Shown here: positions 24,638 through 32,829 of the stretch, piece after piece
Position numbering within the stretch: position 1 is the stretch's first letter
Layout of the letters: each line of letters opens with the position of its first letter
Assembly (NCBI GenBank): GCA_934183325.1
Contig: CAKPSH010000011.1
Coordinates: 1-45,453 of the forward strand
Direction of reading: 5' to 3'
DNA length: 45,453 bases
Source: an uncultured Clostridia bacterium
Lineage (GTDB): Bacteria; Bacillota; Clostridia; TANB77; CAG-508
Made by a program: the position numbers and the translations under genes
The notes under the pieces: model-generated
Databases searched by the model: none
What the model was told of the DNA's origin: nothing
What the model saw: the letters and a program-made list of their open reading frames with translations, nothing else

Positions 24638-24666
24638 TTGAAAAAGGAAGAGCAGAGTGATAAAAT
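24638..24666 (+). promoter_or_regulatory. Promoter of the NUDIX-yqeY-dut operon
   Basis: TTGAAA (24638-24643), 17 bases, TAAAAT (24661-24666). Confidence 0.5.
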
Positions 24667-24686
24667 AACAAAAAAAGAAAGGAGAA

Positions 24687-24722
24687 ATGATAACTGTAAA
24701 AGTTTTCATTAAGCAAAAATGA
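24687..24722 (+). CDS. Possible 11-codon leader peptide
   Basis: ATG 24687 follows AAAGGAGAA. The frame reads 11 codons and stops at TGA 24720-24722, overlapping the NUDIX start as ATGA. The NUDIX start has no binding site of its own, so translation coupling through this leader would explain its expression. The spacing from the binding site to ATG 24687 is rather short. Confidence 0.35.
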   Translation: MITVKVFIKQK

Positions 24723-25132
24723 AAAAAGAAAAATCATGTGGAGCAATCATATTAAGAGAAAATAATAAAGAAATTGAAACACTTTTGTTAAAACATAATG
24801 CAGGACATTGGGCATTTGCAAAAGGTCATGTTGAAGGAAATGAAACAGAAGAAGAAACTGCAAGAAGAGAAATAAAAGAAGAAACAAATTTAGAGGTAGA
24901 TATAGATACAAACTTTAGAACAAGTGTGGTATATTCACCAATGGAAGGTGTTGAAAAAGAAGTAGTATATTTTTTAGCATATAAAAAAGATGGAGAAGAG
25001 AAACCACAACTAGAAGAAATATCAAAAATAAAATGGGAAAATTTAAACAATGCAATAAATCAAGTTACATTTGAAAATGATAAAGAGATTATTAGAAAAG
25101 TTCAACAATATTTAGAAAATAAGAAAGGATAG
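24719..25132 (+). CDS. NUDIX hydrolase (Ap4A-hydrolase-like)
   Basis: The 137-residue protein opens with MKKEKSCGAIILRE and LLLKHNAGHWAFAKGHVE. The NUDIX box GHVEGNETEEETARREIKEETNL fits G-x5-E-x7-REUxEE, with N in the usual late glycine position. The arrangement resembles bis(5'-nucleosyl)-tetraphosphatases that cleave Ap4A. Substrate is inferred. No proper ribosome binding site precedes ATG 24719, and an upstream in-frame stop at 24710 excludes a longer start. It leads a compact operon with yqeY and dut, a house-cleaning theme shared with dUTPase. Confidence 0.85.
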   Translation: MKKEKSCGAIILRENNKEIETLLLKHNAGHWAFAKGHVEGNETEEETARREIKEETNLEVDIDTNFRTSVVYSPMEGVEKEVVYFLAYKKDGEEKPQLEEISKIKWENLNNAINQVTFENDKEIIRKVQQYLENKKG

Positions 25133-25139
25133 AATAAAA

Positions 25140-25580
25140 ATGTTAAAAGAAAAATTAATGGAAGATTTAAAAAGTGCAATGAAAGAAAAAAACACAAATA
25201 AGAAAAATGCTGTTCAAATGGTAAGAACAGCAATACTACAAATTGAAAAAGATAAGGGAATAGAAGTAGAAGATGAAAAAATATTAGAAATAATTGCTAA
25301 AGAAGTAAAAACAAGAAAAGATTCATTAACAGAATTTGAAAAAGCAGGAAGAGACGATTTAATAAAACAAACGCAAGAAGAAATAGAAGTATTATCAACA
25401 TATTTACCAAAACAATTATCAAAAGAAGAATTAACTGAAAAGATAAAAGCGATAATTACAGAAATAGGTGCTAGTTCAATAAAAGACATGGGAGCAGTTA
25501 TGAAAGAAGCTAAAAAACAAATAGGAACAGCAGCTGATGGAAAAACGATTAATGAAGTTGTAAAAGAATTATTAAACTAG
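25140..25580 (+). CDS. yqeY: GatB/YqeY domain protein
   Basis: The 146-residue helical protein has the YqeY pattern: LKEKLMEDLKSAMKEKNTNKKNAVQMVRTAI, then the EIEVLSTYLPKQLSKEEL core and the MGAVMKEAKKQIGTAADGKTINEVVKELL end. The family shares the tRNA-binding tail domain of GatB amidotransferase, but its own role is not settled. AAAGGAT precedes the start, and only 7 bases separate it from the NUDIX gene. In many Firmicutes yqeY follows rpsU directly, but here they are far apart. Confidence 0.92.
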   Translation: MLKEKLMEDLKSAMKEKNTNKKNAVQMVRTAILQIEKDKGIEVEDEKILEIIAKEVKTRKDSLTEFEKAGRDDLIKQTQEEIEVLSTYLPKQLSKEELTEKIKAIITEIGASSIKDMGAVMKEAKKQIGTAADGKTINEVVKELLN

Positions 25581-25597
25581 AAGGTAAGGAGAGAAAA

Positions 25598-26059
25598 ATG
25601 GAAAGAAAAAGAGGATTTGAAATAGCAAAAGGATTTGAAGATAAAAATATAAATTTACCAGTAAGAAAAACAAAATATTCAGCTGGATATGATATTGAAT
25701 CAGCAGAAGATTGTGTAATACCACCATTTAAAAGAGGTGATAAGCCATTTTTGGTAAAAACAGGGCTTAAAGCATACATGCAAGATGATGAATATTTAAA
25801 ATTATGTAATAGAAGCTCAAATCCAGGAAAGAAAGGACTAATTTTAGCAAATAGTATAGGAGTTGTAGATGCAGATTATTATGGAAATGCAGATAATGAT
25901 GGTCATATAATGTTTGCTTTCTACAATATAAAAGACGAAGAAACAATTATAAAAAAAGGAGATTGCATAGGACAAGCAATTTTTGAAAAATTTTTAATTG
26001 CTGATAATGATGAAGCAGATGGAGAAAGAAAAGGTGGATTTGGTTCTACAAATAAATAA
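25598..26059 (+). CDS. dut: dUTP diphosphatase
   Basis: The 153-residue protein has the trimeric dUTPase motifs: AGYDIES (motif 1), NRSSNPGKKGLIL (motif 2), NSIGVVDADYYG (motif 3), GDCIGQAIFEKF (motif 4) and GGFGST at the C-terminus (motif 5, glycine-rich). It hydrolyses dUTP to dUMP, limiting uracil in DNA and supplying thymidylate synthesis. A short insertion (NADNDGH) after motif 3 is common in some Firmicute and phage forms. AAGGAG precedes the start. It is the last gene of the NUDIX-yqeY-dut unit. Confidence 0.92.
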   Translation: MERKRGFEIAKGFEDKNINLPVRKTKYSAGYDIESAEDCVIPPFKRGDKPFLVKTGLKAYMQDDEYLKLCNRSSNPGKKGLILANSIGVVDADYYGNADNDGHIMFAFYNIKDEETIIKKGDCIGQAIFEKFLIADNDEADGERKGGFGSTNK

Positions 26060-26102
26060 AAAGAATTAAATATTATACAGTAATAGAGGCATAAAAAAAT
26101 AA

Positions 26103-26140
26103 AAAGTCTAAGAATTTTTGAAAAAATTTTCTTAGACTTT
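26103..26140 (+). terminator. Hairpin after dut
   Basis: A perfect 12-base stem (26103-26114 with 26129-26140). No T run follows on this strand, while an A-rich flank on the left would give a T run on the opposite strand. It marks the left border of the accessory helicase unit. Confidence 0.6.
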
Positions 26141-26220
26141 ATATATATATTAAGTAAAATTAACCACAAAATAGTAAGTCTTAGAAAAAAATAATAGTTA
26201 TGCTTTTTATATTAAAAATA

Positions 26221-26249
26221 TTGTTAAAAAAATGCAGTTATGATAAGAT
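26221..26249 (+). promoter_or_regulatory. Promoter of the helicase unit
   Basis: TTGTTA (26221-26226), 17 bases, TAAGAT (26244-26249). The leader to the start codon is short, about 30 bases. The rest of the gap 26141-26287 holds nothing else I can support. Confidence 0.5.
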
Positions 26250-26287
26250 AAAATAAAGAAAAATCGTAAGAAGATATGGAGAAAACT

Positions 26288-29200
26288 ATGGAAGAAGAAC
26301 TATTAGATATAAATAAATTTAATATAATACAAGATGAAGAAAATTATTATTTCTTTAGAGCATTAAATATGGCAGATAATGCAGATATAGAAAAAGGAAC
26401 AACATTATCAGCAGAAGGAAAAATAGAGAGAATAAGAACAGATAGAGAAAGATATGAAGAAAGACCTAAGTATACAGATAGTTCAGCACTTTCATTAGAA
26501 GAAATATATGACCATATAAAAATGCATTATAGAAAAGATACGAATTGTATATCACTTACAAGTAATGCAAATATAGCAATAAACTATGGAAGAGGTTCAT
26601 ATAAAGATAGATATGTAATAATAAGAATTCCAAAGAAAGAATTCGGAGAAAACACTGTAAATGCAGGGCAATATATGTTAAAAGAACTTTATGCAAGAAT
26701 AGCAAGAGCAGTAGAAGAATTACCAGAAGAAAAGAAACAAGAAATATTAGAAGTATTTAATCAAATAGATAGAGCAAGGGAAAATAAAGAATTAAAATCA
26801 ATAATCACAACAAGATATACAGCACCAGAAGGAGAGCTAAAACCAGAAAAAGCACATTTAAGAAAAGGAATAATATATAGAGCTCCAAAGGCAAGAATAA
26901 GTAGTTATCAATCATTAAGCGAAGAACAATTGTTAGAAGTAAATAGAGTATATGCAAAATTAGGAATATTAGAAAATGAACGTATATTAAAGAATGTAAT
27001 ACCACATTCATCTAATTCAAAATTAAGAGAAACAATAGGAAATGCGTTTTCATCAGCAGAAGTAATTCATTATAAAGATATAAGACAAGAGAATATAATA
27101 GAAATACCAAAAGAAGTAGTAGATTTATTTGCATTAATACAACAAATAGATGGAATAGATAAAGAGAAAGTAGAAAGATTAAAACAAGCATTAATAATAG
27201 CAGTACAGAATGGAAAAGAAATTCCAGCAATACCAGAAATAGAGACACAGGTAAAAAATAACATTTCCATAGAGGAAATGTATGAATTAACAGAAGGAAG
27301 AGTAGAATACGGAAGAGCAAATTCTATTGTAAAAAATATGTATTATTTAAGCAAAGCAAGAAAAAATGCAATAGAGTTAACAAATATACTAAGAGATGTA
27401 TTAGGACAAGACACAGAGTTTGAAGATATAATACAGTATATAAAGGAAAACGGATTTAGAGTAGAACCAGAGATTATATCAAGACAGAGTGGAAAAGGAG
27501 TAAAATTAAGTGAATCAGTAAACTTAAATTTACGACCAGAAGACCAATCATTAATAGAAAAGATAAAAGAATTAACCCCAGAAGAATTAGAAAAAGTAAT
27601 GGAAAATGGTGGGCTTTATAATGCACAAGAAATTATAACAACAACATTTAGTGAAGAAAAAGAAAATCAAAATATAGATAAAGCAAGATATTATGCAGAG
27701 GCAATAGTAGCACAATATAATTGGCAAGACATAGGAATAGAAGAATTTAAAATATCAGAAAGAAATGAACTAATAAAAAGACTACAAGATAGAAATTGTG
27801 AAGAAGTATATAAAAATTTACAAGAAGCAGGAGTAGAAGAAAGTAAAATTCCAACAATATTATTAAATATTGTAACAAGAGAAGGAATATACGAGCAATA
27901 TAAACAAGGAAGACTAGAAGAATTATTAAATACAAGGCAAGATGTCTTAGAGAATAATATTAATATAGAAATTGTAGAAAGATTTTTAGGATATTATGAT
28001 GTAGAAAACACAGGAATAAAACTAAAAGATTATCAGCAAAGAGCGAGTGATAATGTAACAGAAATTTTCGAAGACCATAAATTTGCACAAGTAATATTAC
28101 CAACAGGAGCAGGAAAAAGTTTTGTAGCATTAGCACAAATGCAGAAATATGCCCAAGAACATCCAACAGAGAAAATATTATATTTAGCACCACAAGAAGA
28201 AATATTAAATCAAATAAAAAAATACATAGTAAAATATGTACATGGACAGCAAGGAACAGTAGGCAAAACAGAAGAAGAGATAATAGCAGAAGTATTTCCA
28301 AATATAACATTTGAAACATATTCAGGATTACTAGCAAAAAGCGGAAAAGAAATAATAAATCAAGAATATGGAATGATAGTAGTAGACGAACTACATAGAA
28401 CAGGTGGACCAGAATGGGAAGGAAAAGTAGATGAATTACTAGAAAAGCAAAATGAAAATGTAAAAGTACTAGGAATAACAGCCACACCAACAAGAGATGT
28501 AGACGGAAGAGATATGGCAGAAGAAACAGCACGAAAACTAGGATATACAGAGGAAGAAATAAAGAAGAGAAAATACCTAGCATCAAATATGACATTAGAG
28601 AATGCAATAAGAATGGGATATGTAGTAAATCCAATACTAGTATATTGTAAATATGAATTAATTTCATCAGGAAAAATGGATGAATTAAAAGAAAAGATAG
28701 AAAATATAGAAGATGAAAATAAAAGAGCAGAAGAATTAGAAAAATATAATAAATTAAGACAGAGATTAAATAAAGAGATAGACGAAGAAATAGGAGAAGA
28801 AGCAAGAAAAGAACTAGAAGAGAGTGCAAGAAAGAACTTAAATAATGGAATAGGAAAAGAAGAAATACTAAGACAAAATGTAAAAAGAGGAAAAAGATAT
28901 ATAGTATTTATACCAGTATCAGACCAAGGAGATATAGAGGACGAGTATGGAAATAGGATAGGAGCAAAAACAGGAGAAGAAAAGATAAAAGCATATCAAG
29001 AATATCTAAATAAAGTATTTGCAGGAAGTGAGATAGTGCCACAAATGCATTCATTACTAGGAAGCTATAGTAATGCTAGAAACAAAGAAGAGTTAGAAGC
29101 ATTTGAGTCAGATGATTCAGAAGAGACAAAGTTTTTAGTAGTAATGAATAAAGCAAATGAAGGATTACATATAGACGGAATAGACGGAATAATATGGCTA

Positions 29201-30937
29201 AGAGCATTAGATGAAAACTCAAGAATACTATATTTACAACAACTAGGAAGAGCAATATATGCAATAGATGAAGATAATCCATTACAAGAAGATAAAAGAC
29301 CAGTAGTAATAGACTTAGCAAATAATTCGTTAACAGTAAAAATAGAGAAAGATTTTGAAAAGTCGGAGCCAATGGATGATTTAGAAGCATTGACAATTGT
29401 AGTAGAATGGATAGGACAACACGGTGGAATGTTACCAAATAGAGAAAGCACAAATAAACAAGAACAACATTATTATGCAGTTCTAAGAAGAATTCAGAGT
29501 AAATATAGCAAGTATTTAGAAGGATTTGAAGATTATGAAGATTTAGCAGAAGAAGATAAAGAAGAAATAGAAGAAATTATAGATAAAGCAACAGAGATAG
29601 ACTTATGGGATACAGAGTTACCGCCAATTCAAAGAAAATCAGGAAGTGGTAGAGATATAAATCCATTTGAAATGACAGGAGTTTTAAGAGATTATGTTGA
29701 AATGGACAATGAAGTTGATGACATTGAGAAAAAAACAACATATGAACATGTAATAGAATTTTTAGAAACACACGATGGAAGAATTATGAAAGGAGTTTTT
29801 TATGTAAATAGAAAACAACGATTAAATAGAGACGAACTGACACCAGAACAAAGAAAGGAAGTAAACTTATATAATAGATGGCTAAAGGCACCAGAAAGGG
29901 AAATGTTAGAAGAATATGCAGGAAGACCAATAGAGGACGTACCAGAAGAATATAGGGAAAAGATAGCTGTATTAAGAAGTTATGGATTAGGAGAGAAAGA
30001 AAAAGATAAAAGAACAACGTATGAACAAGTAATAGAATTCTTAGAAACACATGATGGAAGAATTATGAATCAAAGTTCTTCGAAAGATGGAAAAAAATTA
30101 AATAGAGATGAACTGACACCAGAAAAAATAGAAGAAATAAAATTATATAAAAGATGGCTAAAGGCACCAGAAAGGAAAATGTTAGAAGAATATGCAGGGA
30201 GACCAATAGAAGAAGTACCAGAAGAATATAGGGAAAAGATAGCTGTATTAAGAAGTTATGGATTAGGAGAGAAAGAAAAAGATAAAAGAACAACGTATGA
30301 ACAAGTAATAGAATTCTTAGAAACACATGATGGAAGAATTATGAATCAAAGTTCTTCGAAAGATGGAAAAAAATTAAATAGAGATGAACTGACACCAGAA
30401 AAAATAGAAGAAATAAAATTATATAAAAGATGGCTAAAGGCACCAGAAAGGAAAATGTTAGAAGAATATGCAGGGAGACCAATAGAAGAAGTACCAGAAG
30501 AATATAGGGAAAAGATAGCTGTATTAAGAAGTTATGGATTAGGAGAAAAAGAAAAAACAATATATGAGCAGGTAATAGAATTTTTGAAAAATCATGATGG
30601 AAGAATTATGAGAGGAAACTTTTATGTAAATGGAAAAATGTTAACTAAAGAAAAAATGACTGCAGAACAAAATGAAGAGGTAAATTTATATCAGAGATGG
30701 AAGTATTCACAAGATAAGAAAATATTAGAAGAATATGCAAGAAAACCAATAGAGGAAGTACCAGAAGAATATAGGGAAAAAATAGCTGTGCTAAGAAGTT
30801 ATGGATTAGACAAAAAAGCTAGATTAAGTAAAGCAAAACAAAAAAGAGATGAAGCAAAAGAAAAAAATGAAAAGGCAAAAGAACTTGAACAACAAGTTGA
30901 TTCACAGCTTAAAAGAAAGGGAAAATCACATGAATAA
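26288..30937 (+). CDS. Large SF2 DEAD/H-type helicase with ART-like N-terminus and helicase-associated repeats
   Basis: The 1549-residue protein has four parts. The N-terminus (1-250) has FFRAL (22-26) and ISLTSNANIAINYG (88-101), resembling the arginine and STS strands of ADP-ribosyltransferases. This is my inference. A helical region follows (250-580). The SF2 motor has motif I LPTGAGKS (about 602), motif II DELH (about 700), TATPTR and LQQLGRAIYAID (about 985). The C-terminal tail has four units of about 92 residues with THDGRIM, RWLKAPERKMLEEYAGRP and EYREKIAVLRSYGL, like the helicase-associated domain, then a coiled coil. ATG 26288 follows GGAG; 26276 is an alternative. Confidence 0.85.
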   Translation: MEEELLDINKFNIIQDEENYYFFRALNMADNADIEKGTTLSAEGKIERIRTDRERYEERPKYTDSSALSLEEIYDHIKMHYRKDTNCISLTSNANIAINYGRGSYKDRYVIIRIPKKEFGENTVNAGQYMLKELYARIARAVEELPEEKKQEILEVFNQIDRARENKELKSIITTRYTAPEGELKPEKAHLRKGIIYRAPKARISSYQSLSEEQLLEVNRVYAKLGILENERILKNVIPHSSNSKLRETIGNAFSSAEVIHYKDIRQENIIEIPKEVVDLFALIQQIDGIDKEKVERLKQALIIAVQNGKEIPAIPEIETQVKNNISIEEMYELTEGRVEYGRANSIVKNMYYLSKARKNAIELTNILRDVLGQDTEFEDIIQYIKENGFRVEPEIISRQSGKGVKLSESVNLNLRPEDQSLIEKIKELTPEELEKVMENGGLYNAQEIITTTFSEEKENQNIDKARYYAEAIVAQYNWQDIGIEEFKISERNELIKRLQDRNCEEVYKNLQEAGVEESKIPTILLNIVTREGIYEQYKQGRLEELLNTRQDVLENNINIEIVERFLGYYDVENTGIKLKDYQQRASDNVTEIFEDHKFAQVILPTGAGKSFVALAQMQKYAQEHPTEKILYLAPQEEILNQIKKYIVKYVHGQQGTVGKTEEEIIAEVFPNITFETYSGLLAKSGKEIINQEYGMIVVDELHRTGGPEWEGKVDELLEKQNENVKVLGITATPTRDVDGRDMAEETARKLGYTEEEIKKRKYLASNMTLENAIRMGYVVNPILVYCKYELISSGKMDELKEKIENIEDENKRAEELEKYNKLRQRLNKEIDEEIGEEARKELEESARKNLNNGIGKEEILRQNVKRGKRYIVFIPVSDQGDIEDEYGNRIGAKTGEEKIKAYQEYLNKVFAGSEIVPQMHSLLGSYSNARNKEELEAFESDDSEETKFLVVMNKANEGLHIDGIDGIIWLRALDENSRILYLQQLGRAIYAIDEDNPLQEDKRPVVIDLANNSLTVKIEKDFEKSEPMDDLEALTIVVEWIGQHGGMLPNRESTNKQEQHYYAVLRRIQSKYSKYLEGFEDYEDLAEEDKEEIEEIIDKATEIDLWDTELPPIQRKSGSGRDINPFEMTGVLRDYVEMDNEVDDIEKKTTYEHVIEFLETHDGRIMKGVFYVNRKQRLNRDELTPEQRKEVNLYNRWLKAPEREMLEEYAGRPIEDVPEEYREKIAVLRSYGLGEKEKDKRTTYEQVIEFLETHDGRIMNQSSSKDGKKLNRDELTPEKIEEIKLYKRWLKAPERKMLEEYAGRPIEEVPEEYREKIAVLRSYGLGEKEKDKRTTYEQVIEFLETHDGRIMNQSSSKDGKKLNRDELTPEKIEEIKLYKRWLKAPERKMLEEYAGRPIEEVPEEYREKIAVLRSYGLGEKEKTIYEQVIEFLKNHDGRIMRGNFYVNGKMLTKEKMTAEQNEEVNLYQRWKYSQDKKILEEYARKPIEEVPEEYREKIAVLRSYGLDKKARLSKAKQKRDEAKEKNEKAKELEQQVDSQLKRKGKSHE
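29939..30546 (+). repeat. Perfect 276-bp tandem duplication inside the helicase gene
   Basis: Bases 29939-30270 are identical to 30215-30546, a shift of 276 bases (92 codons) that keeps the frame. This makes helicase-associated repeats 2 and 3 the same at the DNA level, while repeats 1 and 4 differ. The duplication must be recent or kept identical by conversion. Confidence 0.92.
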
Positions 30938-31292
30938 TAAAATGATAGAATACAAAGAAAACATTTTTACTAAGATATTCAATTTTTTTAAACGAATCTT
31001 TAAAAAAGATATATCACCTACAGAAAACATCATAAAAAAAATAATTGAAAATGAAAAGAAAAATAATGATTTCTTTGAAAACATTTATATAAAGCAAAAT
31101 GAAGAAGAAATAAGATTAAAAAAATTACAATTACAATATGATAATGGAGAAATAGATGAAGATGATATATTAGAAGAAGATATGGACAAACTAATAGAAA
31201 TGTATGAAAACGAAACAGATGAGCTAAATAAAGATACTGAAAATATAAAAATCCATATTACAAAAATGTTAAACGAACTAAAAAACTCTTAA
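30930..31292 (+). CDS. Small charged partner of the helicase
   Basis: I do not recognise this 120-residue protein. The start at 30930 overlaps the helicase gene by 8 bases and follows AAAGGGAAAA. The longer frame from 30849 lies wholly inside the helicase coding region. The N-terminus has an aromatic-basic amphipathic segment (FTKIFNFFKRIFKKD, about residues 14-28) that could touch membrane or nucleic acid. The rest is a glutamate-rich helix or coiled coil (LKKLQLQYDNGEIDEDDILEEDMDKL). The tight overlap implies translational coupling and joint function. A terminator follows. Confidence 0.7.
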   Translation: MNNKMIEYKENIFTKIFNFFKRIFKKDISPTENIIKKIIENEKKNNDFFENIYIKQNEEEIRLKKLQLQYDNGEIDEDDILEEDMDKLIEMYENETDELNKDTENIKIHITKMLNELKNS

Positions 31293-31307
31293 AGATATTA
31301 TAAAATG

Positions 31308-31341
31308 AAAACTAGGTTAGAATTATTTTAACCTAGTTTTT
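31308..31341 (+). terminator. Terminator closing the helicase unit
   Basis: A perfect 12-base stem AAAACTAGGTTA/TAACCTAGTTTT with a T-rich end. Confidence 0.88.
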
Positions 31342-31391
31342 ACTTTGAAAGCACAAATAAAATTATGCTGTAGAATTTCTTTATGCATTAC

Positions 31392-31420
31392 TTGATTTAT
31401 AATTTAATATATTATAGAAT
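31392..31420 (+). promoter_or_regulatory. Promoter of murF-ddl
   Basis: TTGATT (31392-31397), 17 bases, TAGAAT (31415-31420), 24 bases before the murF start codon. Confidence 0.5.
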
Positions 31421-31444
31421 AAAGAAAAAATTGAGGTGACCATA

Positions 31445-32818
31445 ATGAAGAAAATAACAGTAGATGATATACTAAGAATATGTAAGGGAAAATTAGTCTG
31501 TGGAAGTAAAGAAATAGAATGCAAACATTTTGAAAGAGATACAAGAAATGTTAAAACAGGAGATGTATATATAGGAATAAAGGGAGAAAATTTTGACGGA
31601 AATACATTATATGAAAAAGCTTTTGAACAAGGAGCAAGTGTGGCAATTGTATCTGGAATTAATCCAAATGTATATAAAGATAAAACAATAATAATAGTAG
31701 AAGATACAATAAAAGCATTACAACAAATTGCAGAATATAAGAGAAATTTATATGATATTCCAGTAATTGCAGTAACAGGAAGTGTTGGAAAAACAAGTAC
31801 AAAGGATATTGTTGCAAGTGTAATGTCACAAAAATATAAAGTGTTAAAAACACAAGGAAATTTAAATAATCACATAGGATTACCTATTACAATTTTACAA
31901 TTAGAAGATCATGAAGCAATTGTAGTTGAAATGGGAATGAACCACTTTGGAGAAATTAGAACACTAACAAATATTGCCCATCCAACAATGTGTATAATAA
32001 GCAATATCGGAACTTCACACATTGGAAATTTAGGCTCTAGAGAAAATATATTAAAAGCAAAATTAGAAATTTTAGAAGGAGCAAAAGAAAAGGCACCAGT
32101 TATTGTTAATAATGATAATGATTTATTAAATAAATGGGCAAAAGAAGAAAAAGATAATTATAATATTAAAACATATGGAATAAAAGAAAAAAGCGATTTA
32201 ACAGCTAAAAATATAAGGTCATTTGAAGATAAGAGTTTATTTGATATTGATATAAAAGGGAAAAAATATGAAGTTACAGTTCCAGTTGGTGGAAATCATT
32301 TTGTATATAATGCATTGGCAGCTATATGTGTTGGAATTGAAAATGGAATAGAAATTGAAGATATAATAACAGGAATAAAAAAATTTGAATTAACTAAAAA
32401 GAGAATGGAAGTAATAAAAAGTAAGTTAACAGGTGCTACTATTATAAATGATACATATAATGCGAGTTATGATTCAATGAAAGCAGGATTGGAATATCTA
32501 AATAGTGTAAGTGGAAATAGGAAAATTGCAATATTAGGAGATATGTTGGAACTAGGGGAATATGAAAAGAAAATGCATGAAAAAGTAGGAGAAGAGGTAG
32601 CTAAAAATAATATAGATATATTAATAATAATAGGAAATGCATCAAAAAACATAGCGAATATGGCTAGAAAATTAAATCCAAAAATAGAAATACATGAATA
32701 TAGTAAAAATCAAGAAGCTTTAGAGTATGCAAAAGAGAACTTCAAAGAAGGAGATATAGTTTTAATAAAGGCATCAAATGCTATGAAACTTAGTGAAATT
32801 GCAGAAAATTTAAAATAG
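31445..32818 (+). CDS. murF: UDP-MurNAc-tripeptide:D-Ala-D-Ala ligase
   Basis: The 457-residue Mur ligase adds D-Ala-D-Ala to the UDP-MurNAc tripeptide in the cytoplasm. The N-terminal MurF domain has FERDTRNVKTGDVYIGIKGENFDGN. The ATP site is VIAVTGSVGKTSTKDIV (about residue 108). The central domain has VVEMGMNHFGEI, and the C-terminal domain has INDTYNASYDSMKAGL. ATG 31445 is preferred over GTG 31436, since GAGGTG serves as its binding site. It is 11 bases upstream of ddl, which makes its substrate. Confidence 0.95.
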   Translation: MKKITVDDILRICKGKLVCGSKEIECKHFERDTRNVKTGDVYIGIKGENFDGNTLYEKAFEQGASVAIVSGINPNVYKDKTIIIVEDTIKALQQIAEYKRNLYDIPVIAVTGSVGKTSTKDIVASVMSQKYKVLKTQGNLNNHIGLPITILQLEDHEAIVVEMGMNHFGEIRTLTNIAHPTMCIISNIGTSHIGNLGSRENILKAKLEILEGAKEKAPVIVNNDNDLLNKWAKEEKDNYNIKTYGIKEKSDLTAKNIRSFEDKSLFDIDIKGKKYEVTVPVGGNHFVYNALAAICVGIENGIEIEDIITGIKKFELTKKRMEVIKSKLTGATIINDTYNASYDSMKAGLEYLNSVSGNRKIAILGDMLELGEYEKKMHEKVGEEVAKNNIDILIIIGNASKNIANMARKLNPKIEIHEYSKNQEALEYAKENFKEGDIVLIKASNAMKLSEIAENLK

Positions 32819-32829
32819 GAGGAGCTATT

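Noticed and set aside
27960..28829. Long open frame (289 codons) on the minus strand of the helicase gene
   Set aside because: It is leucine/phenylalanine-rich shadow sequence caused by the purine-rich, strongly biased codons of the real gene. It has no binding site or family pattern. Similar shadows oppose AddA, DnaG and others.
29735..30830. Repeat array considered as CRISPR
   Set aside because: The repeats are in-frame protein repeats of about 276 bases without short spacers. No CRISPR array or cas gene was seen anywhere in the window.
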